DNA of 64,000 nt from Leuctra nigra (Eukaryota > Arthropoda > Insecta > Plecoptera > Leuctridae): contig OW203762.1 in assembly GCA_934045905.1 (NCBI GenBank), positions 51,361,411 through 51,425,410 on the forward strand, written 5' to 3'. Position 1 is the stretch's first letter. Each line of letters starts with the position of its first letter. The notes beneath the pieces are model-generated. The model was not told where the DNA came from. It made no database searches and saw only the letters and a list, made by a program, of their open reading frames with translations. Of the stretch, positions 13,727 to 25,647 are shown in pieces. Made by a program: the position numbers and the translations under genes.

Positions 13727-15289
13727 TGTCAACAGAAAGTCATGCTTTGGCGATTCTTTCGGCTTGAATCGTTTCAATTTGAAGGCGTTTGATTTGAGTG
13801 TTTTCCGCGTGAGCGACCGCGTGATCGACTCCCGGCTTGACAATGCTCCCCCTCGGCCCCTTCCCCTCCCCCTCCAGCTCAATCATCAGATTGCTCCTGA
13901 ATTCGCGATGACTGTGGACTGGAAGAAGTCGAGCGGGCCGAGGAAACAATCAAATGCTAAGCACGTGATATTATTCTTGCGAGCAGAAGAGAGTTGCAGA
14001 ATATTACACGTCTCTGAACTAAGATTACTTCTGTACTGAAACAGTTCAACCACTTTACTCTATAAGGTTCAACTGCTCAAGTTCAACCAACTGCATTGTA
14101 CCGTCCAACTGCTCAACTGTCGCACAAAAAGTTCAATCTCTTACTAACAGTATATTTGAGTAAGAAAGTCGAGCAAGAAATTAGATTCACCTGAAGTTAT
14201 TACTCGGCATATTTGGCAAAAAGTAACAATAGATCAGAACTTCTCATCCGCTGCTTTTTAGATACTTAGAGCAACTTAGAGCGAAGAGAGGTGGAACTAG
14301 GTAAAATGAAATTCCGATTTGATGGTTCGATTACAAGAGTCGGTAAAAGAATGAAAAACACATTGCTGTGTATGAGACCACCATGGTTAGAGGCAGAAGG
14401 TTATGCAGAACCTGAAACAGACCACAAAGTTAGTGAAATCCCGAAATTCAATTGATGATGATTCAAGTACGAAAATGAATCAGCAATTCTATACATTAAT
14501 ACAACATTGGTTTGTGACCACATAGCCATAAAAATATAATCCACCGCACCCTCTGTTATTTCTAATCCTTGTTTTGTGTATCTAATAATTTCTTTGGTTT
14601 GTTGATTGAATTGGCTGCAGCAGTAATGATTATTGATGTGTGTGTTGTGCCACGCAACAGATGCGCGCGAGGGAGACAGCAATGCCGCACGAGAGAGACA
14701 CAGATGGCAGATTAACATTTACCTGGTCGTATTGCAGATGAGTTTTTATTACTCGTGTGTCACGTCGCATCATCTGGGGAGGAATATTTACACAATATGA
14801 CACAAAATCAATTGATCACGCAATGCGGTCCTACGCAATTATTTAGTTTAGACATTGTGTAAGCATGAACTAGGGCAGAGGCTCTATACACACGACTCGT
14901 ATTCACGAAACTTTATTAAAACAAAACAAGGACGAACGCTTGAAGTGGAGTAATGTCAGAAATATTAAAATTAATGTGGTAGGCATGGTATAGGTACCTA
15001 TTTCATGAATAGATACATTTCATTTTAGTTTCTTTGGTAGATAAAAACGAATTACCTACAACCATAGGTGCCTTCTCGAGTTAGTTGAAAATGTTCGCCA
15101 TGCGGAAATGAGACACTGCACAATGGATTCATGCTAAATTAGCATTGATAAAACAAAAGATTTCACTTGATTTTTTTAATTATGACATTGCTACATTCAA
15201 TTGTATTTATTGTGGTCCATTTCAAAACCATTTCAAAAGCATTGATTGTACCACCCAAGTACCTATTTGCAGTCTAGTTACATTTTTTT

Positions 15290-15725
15290 GAAATCCATTG
15301 ATTCGCTCAAATTTAAAAGAAATTATATTCCGAATGGTTGGTCCGATCAATTTGAAATTTTGCCAGATTTTACGAAGTTTCAGCCAAATCCTCCAATTGA
15401 AAACATTTTTAAAAATCTGCCGATTGGTCGAGAATCAAATTGTTCCGATCAAATTAAAATTTGGCATGGTGATCAAGATCCAACATTATATCTCTTATAT
15501 TTTTTACACATTTCCAATCCTATCTGTAAAGTACATTTACAGACGTAGTAATACAATGGTAATTACACATGGATCTGTTATTTAGTTCTTCCAGAACCAT
15601 ATGGAAATTGGTTGGAAAGCTGCAAAGAAAATCTATCTTATCGTATACCGTTTATCGAGTTTGGCTGGAGATGTTGCATGTATTGGTGCTCGCTCATCAA
15701 CGCGTTACATTGAGCGTTTTCGTAG
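15290..15725 (+). mobile_element. Helitron/Helentron-like copy, 5' truncated
   Basis: Ends with the family hairpin (cgctca at 15691 pairing with tgagcg ending 15716, loop carrying aacgcgtt) and then ttttcgtag, a variant of the usual cctag. The interior has the family's degenerate modules (gatcaatttgaaattttgcc, ttcagccaaatcctccaatt). The gagcgagcg 5' end seen in other copies is absent. The left limit is approximate. Short open frames here have no coding similarity. Confidence 0.55.
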
Positions 15726-16267
15726 TTATATACTAATACTATAACAACAAACAATATGGTTGTATAGTGTCCCGGGCCAAGGTTTTCGGAAAATATTCTG
15801 AAGCTTCATTCGACTAAAGGTTTGTTTCGTTACGTTTGTTTTAACACTTCGGGTGATGCGTGGCGTCCAATAAATTAATTATTAATTTCAGGCGTTCTAT
15901 TCCCGGTTTGCGCACGCGCCAATAATAAATATAGACTTTGAATGAGATTAGCCTCGTGTTTCCACCTGCTGCCTAACTCGCAGGCGCCCAGGGGGTGCGG
16001 TGGGTGGGCGGGGGCGGGGGAGGAGGGTAATGATGATTAGTGAGCCTGTGAAGGCGATTACATGGAGATCAACTCGTCATTTCCCCTGCGACCATCACGC
16101 ACACACGCACACACGCACGCTGATGTGCACGCACTTTCATGTCACGTCCGTCGGACAACTGCGTGAATATAATGAAGATGACTTATAGACCTATATATAA
16201 CAGCAGGCCACCCTTTCAATATTATTAGTACTCTTGACCAAAATTAGGAAGCAAAGAGGAGGTTGTG

Positions 16268-16940
16268 GACCGCGACAAGAGTGTAGTGTTCATCGTCACA
16301 AGGTCACAAGGAGGTGATAAGGAAGTGTGAGGACCGCGTCGAGGAGGTGATAAGGAGGTAGGAGGACGTGTCTAGGAGGTGACAAGGAGGTAGGAGGACC
16401 ACGACAAGAGTGTAGTCTGCAGCGTCACGAGGACCGCGTCTAGGAGGTGATAAAGAAGTAGGAGGACCGCGTCGAGAGTGTTTGGACCGCGTCTATGAGG
16501 TGATGAGGAGGTCGGAGGACCGCGTCTAGGAGGTGATAAGAAGGTAGTAGGACCGCGTCGAGGAGGTGATAACGAGGTAGGTGGACCGCGACAAGAGTGT
16601 TAGGACCATGTCGAGGAGGTGATAAGGAGGTAGGAGGACCACGTCAAGGAGGTGATAAGGAGGTAGGAGGACCGCGTCAAGGAGGACCACGACAAGAGTG
16701 TTAGGACCGCGTCGAGGAGGTGATAAGGAGGTAGGAGGACCACGTCAAGGAGGTGATAAGGAGGTAGGAGGACCGCGTCAAGGAGGACCGCGTCAAGGAG
16801 GACCGCGACAAGAGTGTTAGGATCACGTCGAGGAGGTGATAAGGAGGTAGGAGGACCGCGACAAGAGTGTTAGGATCACGTCGAGGAGGTGATAAGGAGG
16901 TAGGAGGACCACGTCAAGGAGGACCACGACAAGAGTGTTG
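16268..16940. repeat. 33-bp/20-bp composite minisatellite
   Basis: Built of two modules: a 33-bp unit (gaggaggtgataaggaggta plus ggaggaccgcgtc) and a ~20-bp unit (gacaagagtgttaggaccgc). They alternate irregularly. A ~100-bp block made of both is itself duplicated around 16609-16815, giving a higher-order structure. One strand is extremely purine-rich. Confidence 0.9.
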
Positions 16941-19900
16941 ATCACCAGAGCCCGACTGCCTGGCGCCGTGAACGTCTCCACACATGATTGGCTCCACGAG
17001 ATCGCGAGGGGAGGAGTTAATGCAGCATCTTGCATGCAAATGCCATCACATCTCACACTTGCTGTTGCTGGACCAGGCTCTTGGATCGATGGAATTCACG
17101 GATGTTATTGATTGATGATATTCGGCGACGAGCAGCGTGACGTCATTTTATTAACTTTCTGAATCGACAAAAGCACTTTCTGGTGTATGGCAGATATTAT
17201 AACGAGTTATTATTTATATTGCTTGAGACTTATATTAGATGATAAAAGTGTAGGAGGATTGACGGTCGAGGCAAATTTGAAGAAGTTTCATGGGTTGAGA
17301 ATTATCTCGTAAAATAATCATATGATCAAAATCAAAATTAAATGATCGATATTTCGTGAAAATATAGATATCGATCGTGGTCCATACCTTACAAGGCCAC
17401 AAAGCAAGAGTACACCAACGTTATTGGTAAATACTTTCTCTTCAACAGCTCACTATTGCAATGAACAACACTGTAATCTGAGGATGTTGTGATTGTTACT
17501 CTGATTGTGTTCGTATTTTACTTGAATTAAAACATTTTTGCAGTAATGAACAGTAATTTTAAAAGAAATCAATATTTCATTTTAGATGGTCTGTATTGAG
17601 TATTCAGTATGTTTTTATTGATTTGCTTTGTGCACAAAACACGGTGGCAAAACATATAATGTAATTAGATTCATATAAAAATAACTAACATAAATATGAC
17701 AATGAAGATGATGAGATTGATAATCTCATAATGCAATGAATGCAATGAATAATACAAATAATAATACAGTGACATAGATTTAAGATTCAAGAAGAATCGG
17801 AAAGATTCATTTTTTCATTGAAACAGTGATCTCTGGTATGTATAAGAAAAAAATATATTTTATATCGTTGTTACAAGTGTTTTCTGTTTCCCACCACAAA
17901 CTCAATTTATCAAAACACATGAGTTATAGGAATGCATGGTTGATATGCCACAGCCAGCATGTGTATACATGGACAGGTAATGGAAACGAGTGTTTGTGTT
18001 TGTAATGAGACAAGTGAAGTGTAGGACGTGGGAGAAGAATTGCAACGGTCTGAGCTGGAATCAAGTCTCGTTCTGCCCCCAACTTCCTGTACATCGAAAC
18101 AGACTTACTCGTGTCGTCGTCGTCGTCGTCGTCACAGCGTGCAGTGGTCATGTCTGTGTCCAGCTCGGCAGAGACAAGTGCCATGTAATCGTCGAGGAAC
18201 ATTTCCTGTCGCCGCGCACTTGTCTTGCGCAACGGTCAGCACACATGCGGGCGGATCTCAGCCGGGATTGTAATGCCAATGATCAATCAAGAGGTGAATG
18301 TCGACGTTCTTTTCTTTTGTTTCATGGGAAAGAATATTGCAATAAAATATGTGTTTCACAATTTCCTTGCTTCCTTTTTACTAACCTTATTTCTTGTTTC
18401 TAAACATCAATTGCCCAAAGACAATTGCCACTCTAATCTGTGTTGGTGTCAGGGCAGGACGATGAGACCCACTTTGCTCGAGTTGACGATCAGATTTCTT
18501 TCCTTTTCATTTCCCGAGCCTTTTTCTCCTTTTCCGGACCGATGTAAGTTCACATCTAAGTCTGTTCTTTCATTGAACATGGTGTTTTTAGTAGGTATTG
18601 AATCTACGTATAGGAGCAGATAATACTATTTGTGAATCCAGTCCCAAGACCTGGAAATTGAATTCATCAATTTTGACTGAAAAGCAAATTTGTTTTAATT
18701 GACCGTAAATTAAACGAGTATTTTAAAAACTTATTGATGATCTGCAACCAAAACGTATACGAAACATTATTTAGCCACATCTGACCCAGATCTTTTGTGT
18801 AATATAAAGGTGGTAGACTATGGGTAAGATTGCTTCTTGTTGTGGCGGAAGATTGGGTTCTACACTCTGAAGGAGGCTGCGAAGATGATGATACTTCTAC
18901 TTCGACTTCTACTTGAAGTGAAGTGATTTCCTCTCGAAGTCGAAATCATCCGTCGAATAACGCCGTCGGTTAGAATTAGCAGTCCTAATGTCAGGCTAAT
19001 CAGTCGATCTCATCTCATCCTCTTTCACCGACACAAATGCCAAGTCATCTCGACAACGAGAACAAGATCTGTATCAGTGATGCACTCTGCGCTCGCGAGG
19101 GGCGTGGAGGTTGCCGTCACTCAGAAACAAAAGCTACGGACAATCAACACCACTTAATAATCTGAGAGCAAGTGCTGACCGTGAAAACAAGCTGACCATT
19201 CCAGAAGACGCCGCGTTGCAAACATTCGTCACTTGCATCCAACTGCAAACAATGAGGCTATTGTTTGAAAGCATCCAGTAGTAAAAGGAGTACAAGGATT
19301 CTGTATTTGAACTTTAATTGTTACAATTCGTGCTTAGCGAGGAAAATCTCAAGGAAAGCTGACGAAAGTTTCTCTTAGAATGAACCTACTATTGTACCAC
19401 CGCAATGTGCTTGCTCATGGCGCCTTTTAGGCTAATAAATACATTCGGTGGCTTAAATAATGCCAATTATTAGCCTCGTCCGCCGTGGCGGTCGATGAAG
19501 GCAGGTGTCTGACTTATCGGCGACCCAACTCAAGCGCTATCTTGCCCTGTGTCAATCGTGCCCGCGAGATGGCGTCTTCATCGAGATAAGTCGCGCAGAT
19601 CGGGGTGGAAATCTGGAACGAAATATTTTGACGCTTTGACACAAATACTCGATGCTTCTGGATTATCGAATCAAACTGAGAGATTGTGGCTTAGATCATA
19701 ATTCATAATCCTCGGTTAGCCGATCACACGTTTAGTTCCAAATCAGTTTTAAAAATCAGATGTCTGACTTGGATTTTGTCACTCATTCTGTTATTATGTC
19801 AGATTAGCTGTTACTTGTTCAATTCCTTTCATCTAACAAATATTCCCATTTTTTACCCCAAGTAAAAAATTAAAATAAAAAATTATCAATGATTTAAATA

Positions 19901-21202
19901 TTTAAATCTTACTAGAGTTACCTATGGAGGAACTTGATAAAACTGAAAAATTTACCTACAATATTCTTCGTATTTCTTTCTTTCTTTGTTTTGTTTTGAT
20001 ACATTACTCGAAATTTGGTTAAAATTGGACGCAGTTAAAACCATGAAAGTCTAAGTCCTCGATACGATTCCGTCCCTTATAGATTTGAAGATTTAAAAAA
20101 AAAAAGTGTAATGGTTCTACTTGGCTATATTCATTGAATATATTGAATTGACTGATGTCGATGATTGCTCGAGGAGAGCGTGAAGACATGCGGATGAGAC
20201 GACTGAAGTGTATGAGGAGGAGGGATGGAGAGTGAGGGGGAGGAGGGGTGACAGTTGAAGTGTCATGCAGATTGAGCTGCTACATGACATGGCATGGCAA
20301 ATGTCAAGCTGAGGGCGCCGAGCGACGGCGGCGCCTCTGCCGACTCAAGTGGTTCCACGTCTGCCGCCTGCTTTGACCCCAGCGTCTTGTCACCCAGACA
20401 CTCCACTCGCCGCCGACACCCGACAGACGGAGCTGGGGAAAAAACTACATTTTATGGATTTTTTATGTTATGATAGCTAAAAAGAGCCGCCTGAGAGAAA
20501 TTCAATGGCCTAAAAATAGCATCCTTGAATCTTTAGTATTTTAACTTTCATCCAATGACGTCGTTCTGTATTGCACTGATGATTTTTTCCCTATAGGTGA
20601 AGACGTCTATAAGGATCTTCCACATCCAAAACAATCCCACTGATATTCGTTCCATCTTCATTAATATTCCCAGGGAAATATTCATGAGAAGTCCTCTTGA
20701 TTTCGGTTCTGGAAACCCACATCGTAAATCAAATGCGTAACCCTTGTAAGTTCTTAGCATGCATACGCTCCATGTTTCCCACATTATCTTCCCACATTTC
20801 CCCTCGACTCTCTGGCAACCCGGACAGCATAATACCTCCATACATGTACAAGTGTCTCGGGTTCCGGTTCGTTCCCAGCACGTCGTGCGTCGCCGGAAAA
20901 TTACTCGTCGCTTTATTCCTGGAGAACATTCTCCCCAGCTCCATGCGGCGTCGACAATGCAGCGCGTGCTGGCTCGACGCGTGCCGGCCGTATGGGTTCA
21001 TCAATGCAACAATTGTCAAAAGTCACCGAACCAAGAATTATTATTACTTATTGTTTGGTGTTGCAGGATGACTGTCGAGTGCTGTGCCTCTTGGCACGGC
21101 CACTTGAGAGCTAATAACTGCTGAGCGGTATAATGTCAGAGCCTCGAGGTGAAGCTAATAGTGACAACAATGGTTACGTAATTCACAGCCACTGAAGCCA
21201 GA
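16941..21202. other. No gene seen
   Basis: AT-rich DNA (17150-17900) followed by GC-richer low-repeat stretches (18950-19620, 20160-20450, 20740-21150). Open frames here are short and lack recognisable domains. The last part adjoins, and may include, the 5' leader of the retrotransposon. Confidence 0.45.
18112..18134. repeat. (CGT)n microsatellite
   Basis: About seven gtc/cgt triplets. Confidence 0.85.
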
Positions 21203-21268
21203 GTGTTTGGAGATTTGTTTGTTGTTTGTGTTCATGATTCGATTGGGGATTTATTTTGTAAATATTTG

Positions 21269-22657
21269 ATGCATTTGAGATCCAAGATGAAGAGGAGTGT
21301 AAATGAAGGTGAGGTCAGCTTGGTTGAAAGACTCATGATGGAGGTACGGGAATTGAAGGAAGAAATATCCGATATGAAGATAAAACAGGAAATAGTACAT
21401 GAAGAGTGGAAGAAAGAAGTTGCTGGTATTAAACAAATACATGAACAAGCAGATAATGACTCAATTGACATGTTTGCTGAAAGAATGGTTTGGGAAAGTG
21501 AATGCAAAGAAGAGTTGAAAAGAATAAAGAAAAGTGTATTGGATAGAAATGTATGGGAAGAGAAAATGGTGAAGAGAAGTATATGGTATGTAAACGAATT
21601 GATTAGGTTAGAAGAGGAGAGACGGACTGATAGATTAGATAATATTCAGGAAAGAGATCGAGAGTGCCAAGAACAAATGGGGGAGAGAGCAAAGTTTGTT
21701 GGCAAGTGGCAAGATATTACAAATAGGTTAGAACAGTTAATGAATACAGTCAATGATAATCATAAAAAACATTATGTGGAGATGGCAGAGATCTTGACAA
21801 CAGGCGGAAGCAGTGAAACGAGTATTCAATTGAACGTGCATAAAGAAAACCAACCACAAAGCAATGTTCAAGAAGTAAGTTCGTCGTGTGAATCATTGCA
21901 TAAGCAAGATAAACATCAGCAAGAACAGCGACAGAAACAGAAGAAAGTGCAGAAAAGGAAAGCAGAACAAGAGAACAAAAATGAAGAAGAAAATAACATG
22001 ATGATTGAGAACGATACTCAGGAAAAAGATGATCAAGATTATGAAGAGAAGTCCGAGAAGAGTCATTTGAAGAGGAGTGATGATAATCAAAAGTCGTTTG
22101 AAGAGAATAGAGCATTGGAAGATACAATTTTATTGATGGGAGATGTGAGTGGCAGTGAAGCCTGGGTTTTCGCGTTGGGTGAGGGATGTCATGTGAGAAG
22201 GGAGCCTGGAATAAAAATCAGGGAAATTACTGCAAGAATTGAAGATGGATGTTATGCAAAACAGAGTGGGCTGAAGAAAGTAATTTTTCAAGTGGGAAAT
22301 AGGGAAGTTTGGAATCGGTTGGATAAAGACGAGATAATGAAAGATTTTGAGGATTTGATGCAAGTCTCTACAACCTTTTTTGGTCCAAAGATAAAAATAG
22401 GTATTGTGGGTTTACTAAGTAATTACTCAGTAACTTTGAATGAAGGGTTGAAGAAGATGGCGAAAGAGAAAGAGGTGGAATATATTGAATTGGAATACAC
22501 ACCAGGATTCTTGATGGATAGAAGGAAGTGGGCCCGAGAAGTTGGAAGAAAATTGAAAATGAGGGTTGAGGAGAAGGTTGTTATTAACAAGAAGAATGTT
22601 TGGACTCAGTCGAAGCGGGGTTTTCGGACAAGTTGGGTTTCAAGGATAATATTATAG
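21269..22657 (+). CDS. Non-LTR retrotransposon ORF1 protein
   Basis: Open frame of about 462 codons from the first ATG at 21269; a second in-frame ATG at 21287 begins MKRSVNEGE and is equally plausible. The frame is open upstream to 21203 but without an ATG. Roughly residues 10-190 are heptad-like, charged and helical, consistent with a coiled coil. Roughly 190-285 are extremely polar and low-complexity (Q, K, E, N, D). From about residue 285 a globular segment begins with ILLMGDVSGSEAW, continues through VIFQVGNREVW (about residue 340), and has alternating hydrophobic strands to the end. That order resembles the SGNH/GDSL esterase domain found in ORF1 of some CR1/L2-type elements. However, the GDS serine is replaced (GDV) and the GxND block reads VGNRE, so catalysis is unlikely. 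No CCHC knuckle or RRM was recognised. Its likely role is RNA binding and chaperoning in the retrotransposition particle (inferred). Confidence 0.85.
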   Translation: MHLRSKMKRSVNEGEVSLVERLMMEVRELKEEISDMKIKQEIVHEEWKKEVAGIKQIHEQADNDSIDMFAERMVWESECKEELKRIKKSVLDRNVWEEKMVKRSIWYVNELIRLEEERRTDRLDNIQERDRECQEQMGERAKFVGKWQDITNRLEQLMNTVNDNHKKHYVEMAEILTTGGSSETSIQLNVHKENQPQSNVQEVSSSCESLHKQDKHQQEQRQKQKKVQKRKAEQENKNEEENNMMIENDTQEKDDQDYEEKSEKSHLKRSDDNQKSFEENRALEDTILLMGDVSGSEAWVFALGEGCHVRREPGIKIREITARIEDGCYAKQSGLKKVIFQVGNREVWNRLDKDEIMKDFEDLMQVSTTFFGPKIKIGIVGLLSNYSVTLNEGLKKMAKEKEVEYIELEYTPGFLMDRRKWAREVGRKLKMRVEEKVVINKKNVWTQSKRGFRTSWVSRIIL

Positions 22658-22665
22658 GAAGGAGA

Positions 22666-25647
22666 ATGATGAAGTATGTGAAGAAAAGCAAGACTAATAG
22701 GGAAGGTGGAGGTTACAGATATAGAAGAAGAGAAGTTATAAGGATGGGAACAATAAATATTGTCACGTTAAATGGGAAAATAGAAGAAGTGATTGATGAA
22801 ATGAAAGAGAGAAAGATGCATGTGTTGGGTTTGAGTGAAACAAAATGGAGAGGAGAAGGGTATAAAGATTTGAGAGATGGTTATTGTATATATTGGTGTG
22901 GTGATAAAGAATGTAAATTTGGAGTTGCAATTATACTGTGTCAAGAAATGAAAAGCAAGGTTGTGCAAGTAGAGTACATCAATGAGAGGTTAATTAAATT
23001 GAAATTGTTTTTCGAAGAAATGTTAGTAGAAATTTTACAAGTTTATGCACCTCAAGTTGGAAGGAAAATGGCTGAAAAAGAAACTTTTCTTGAGCTTGTA
23101 GAAGAAAATATATCTCTTGAAAGTACATTTGTAATGGGTGACTTAAATGCAAAGGTTGGAAGAGAAAGAAGAGGATTTGAAAAGGTTTTGGGAAAAAATG
23201 GATATGGATCCAGGAATAAGGAAGGAGAAAATTTGTTAGAAGTTTGTGCAAGAAATGGATTGGTGATTGGAAATAGTATGTTTGAGAAGAATGAAAAGAA
23301 TATGATCACGAGGTATGGTTGGGATGGGAGATCGAAATCGGTAATTGATTATATAATATACAGTGACGCACTTAGAAAAATGGTATTGGATGTAAAGGTT
23401 GTACCGCATGTGGCGTTTGATGGTGATCATCGACTATTAATAGCGGATATACGAATGCCAAGAAAATGTGTTGAAAGAAGAAAAGCGAAGAGAAGAAGAA
23501 AATTGAAGGTATGGAGATTGCAGAATGATGAAATAAGAAAAGAATTTAAAATGGCAATAGAAGAAAATATGCCAGTTGGGGATCTTAATTTGGTAGAAGA
23601 GGAATGGATGAGTTTTAAAAATGCTATATTGACTATTACAGAAAATATATGCGGGAGGACAAAGGGATTGAGAAGAAGAAAGGAAACACCGTGGTGGACA
23701 AATGCAATTAAGTGTGCAGTAAGAAAGAAAAGAAAAGCATGGGTTAAAAAAGAAGAGTGCAGAACAATATTGAATATAAATAAATATCAAAGGATGAAGA
23801 GATATGTTCACTTTTTGGTTTCAGAAGAAAAATCGAAGACAATGAACGCATTTGTTGAATGTCTAGAGAGGGACTTTGAGGCAAACAAAAAGATGTTATA
23901 TTCTGTAGTAAAATGTAAGAGGCAAGATAATAGAACAACTAATTATATGGTAAATGAAAGGGGATGCCTTACAAATGATGTGGAGGAAATACAAGATATG
24001 TGGAAGCACTACTTTTCAAAGTTATTGAATGATGACAAAGGTGGTACTGAAGACAAGGAAATAAGTGAAGAGTGCGATAAATTGAATTGTCAAGATGATA
24101 TGGTAATGTTTGGGGAAGTTGAGGTGGCAGTAAAAGGGATGAAAAATGGAAGATCGCCGGGAGTGGATGAGATAAGTGTGGAAATGATAAAGGCAGGTGG
24201 TAAAGCTGGATTGGAGTGGTTTTACAGAGTTGTGGCATCGGCATGGATTCAAAAAACTGTACCAAGGGATTGGAGGAGAGGTGTTATTGTACCATTGTTT
24301 AAGAAAGGGGATCGCAAGAAATGTAGCAACTATAGAGGGATAACACTCATGAGCCAAGGAGCGAAGATATACGAACGAATTATAGAGAAGAGGATACGAA
24401 GTGTAGTTGAAGAGGATTTGAAAGATGAACAATATGGATTTAGAAGAAACAGATCTACGATAGACCTTATATTCGCTATAAGGACCATTATGGAGAGAAA
24501 TTGGGAGATGGGAAAGGAAATATGGTTAGTGTTTCTGGATATTGAAAAAGCGTATGATCATTTGCCAAGGGATAGGGTGTGGGAGAGTTTAGAAAAGAGG
24601 GAAATAGACAAGAAGTTGATTGAAAGAGTACAGAGTTTGTATGTTGGATGTGAGAGTTGTGTGGAAACAGTGGGAGGAAGAACGGGCTGGTTTAGTGTGA
24701 GATCAGGAGTAAGGCAAGGCAGTGTGTTGTCACCTTTGCTGTTCATTATGGTAATGGATGATATAATTCGGGAGGTGGAAAGGAATGAAGATCTAGATTC
24801 GCAAACTGGGGTATATGCGGATGATGTTGTAATTTGGGGAGAGACTGAAGAGTTGGTACAGAAGAAAGTGGATGTGTGGAACGAAGTGATAAAAAGATAT
24901 GGAATGAAGATTAGTAGTGAGAAGAGTGAATATTTGGTTTTGGAGAAGAAGAAAAATGGGCTTGTAAGAAATGGTTTGAAATTGGATGGAAAAGATATTA
25001 AACAAGTAGAAGATTTTTGTTATCTAGGAAGTTTGGTTACAAAAGACGGAAAGTGTTCGAAAGAAGTTAAAAGAAGAATACAGAAAGCAGACGGGTTTTA
25101 TCAAAAAGTTAGAAAATTAGTATGGAATAGGGATTTACCACTTAAATTTAAATTAGTATTATACAAGCAATATTTTTTACCGATATTATGTTATGGGGCG
25201 GTGACGTGGAATTTGGGATGGAAGGAGGAGAGTATGGTACAAGCAGAAGAGATGAAGTTCGTGAGAGGAATGGCAAATATATCGATGAAGGAACATGTAA
25301 GAAGTATGGTGATAAGGAAGAAGATGGGTGTGGAGAGTGTTGGGTTCAAAATTGGGCGAGAAAGACTGAGGTGGTTTGGTAAACTTAAGAGAATGAAAGA
25401 CAGTAGAAGAGCCAAAAGTGAATTTGGAAAGTATGTGGAAGGTAAAAGAAAAGTTGGGAGGCCAAGAGATAGATGGATTGAACAGGTGAAAAGAGATGTT
25501 GAGGAACGAGGTGAAAGATGGGAAGAAGTTGAAAGGAAACATTTGTGGGAAAATCAAGAATTATGGGAACAAATAGTTACTAAAGTGGAGGTAGTAGAGG
25601 AGGATGAGGATGAAGAAGAAAAAGACGGAGGAGAAGAAGAAGAATAA
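22666..25647 (+). CDS. Non-LTR retrotransposon ORF2: endonuclease-reverse transcriptase
   Basis: About 993 codons from the ATG at 22666, 8 bases after the ORF1 stop. The frame is open back to 22588 but without an ATG. The N-terminal AP-type endonuclease shows GTINIVTLNG (about residue 28), LSETKW (about 57), FVMGDLNAKVG (about 157), VIDYIIYSD (about 227) and DGDHRLL (about 251), which are the expected Asn, Glu, Asp/Asn and Asp-His catalytic blocks. The reverse transcriptase follows: GRSPGVDEI, KKGDRKKCSNYRGITLM, FLDIEKAYDHLP, GVRQGSVLSPLLF and the catalytic YADD (about residue 715). The thumb-like C-terminal part includes DFCYLGSLVTKDG, LCYGAVTWN, LRWFGKLKRM and GRPRDRW. The last ~20 residues are an acidic Glu/Asp run encoded by GA-rich simple sequence that continues past the stop. 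The protein nicks the target and primes reverse transcription (family knowledge). No frameshift or premature stop is seen, so this copy could be active. Confidence 0.95.
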   Translation: MMKYVKKSKTNREGGGYRYRRREVIRMGTINIVTLNGKIEEVIDEMKERKMHVLGLSETKWRGEGYKDLRDGYCIYWCGDKECKFGVAIILCQEMKSKVVQVEYINERLIKLKLFFEEMLVEILQVYAPQVGRKMAEKETFLELVEENISLESTFVMGDLNAKVGRERRGFEKVLGKNGYGSRNKEGENLLEVCARNGLVIGNSMFEKNEKNMITRYGWDGRSKSVIDYIIYSDALRKMVLDVKVVPHVAFDGDHRLLIADIRMPRKCVERRKAKRRRKLKVWRLQNDEIRKEFKMAIEENMPVGDLNLVEEEWMSFKNAILTITENICGRTKGLRRRKETPWWTNAIKCAVRKKRKAWVKKEECRTILNINKYQRMKRYVHFLVSEEKSKTMNAFVECLERDFEANKKMLYSVVKCKRQDNRTTNYMVNERGCLTNDVEEIQDMWKHYFSKLLNDDKGGTEDKEISEECDKLNCQDDMVMFGEVEVAVKGMKNGRSPGVDEISVEMIKAGGKAGLEWFYRVVASAWIQKTVPRDWRRGVIVPLFKKGDRKKCSNYRGITLMSQGAKIYERIIEKRIRSVVEEDLKDEQYGFRRNRSTIDLIFAIRTIMERNWEMGKEIWLVFLDIEKAYDHLPRDRVWESLEKREIDKKLIERVQSLYVGCESCVETVGGRTGWFSVRSGVRQGSVLSPLLFIMVMDDIIREVERNEDLDSQTGVYADDVVIWGETEELVQKKVDVWNEVIKRYGMKISSEKSEYLVLEKKKNGLVRNGLKLDGKDIKQVEDFCYLGSLVTKDGKCSKEVKRRIQKADGFYQKVRKLVWNRDLPLKFKLVLYKQYFLPILCYGAVTWNLGWKEESMVQAEEMKFVRGMANISMKEHVRSMVIRKKMGVESVGFKIGRERLRWFGKLKRMKDSRRAKSEFGKYVEGKRKVGRPRDRWIEQVKRDVEERGERWEEVERKHLWENQELWEQIVTKVEVVEEDEDEEEKDGGEEEE

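Larger units (their letters stand above)
8372..15289. other. No gene seen; several GC-richer islands
   Basis: Apart from the simple repeats listed separately, I see no exon. GC-richer low-repeat islands occur at about 9280-9620, 10240-10620, 10900-11110, 12000-12560 and 13270-13560. In a gene desert around a developmental regulator such islands are often enhancers (inference). Confidence 0.45.

Noticed and set aside
21203..21268. Extending ORF1 to the beginning of its open frame
   Set aside because: That segment starts at a GTG and contains no ATG; eukaryotic initiation is far likelier at 21269 or 21287.
22768..25557. Many - strand frames opposite ORF2
   Set aside because: Shadows of a purine-rich coding strand; their F/L/S/H-rich peptides have no domain similarity.
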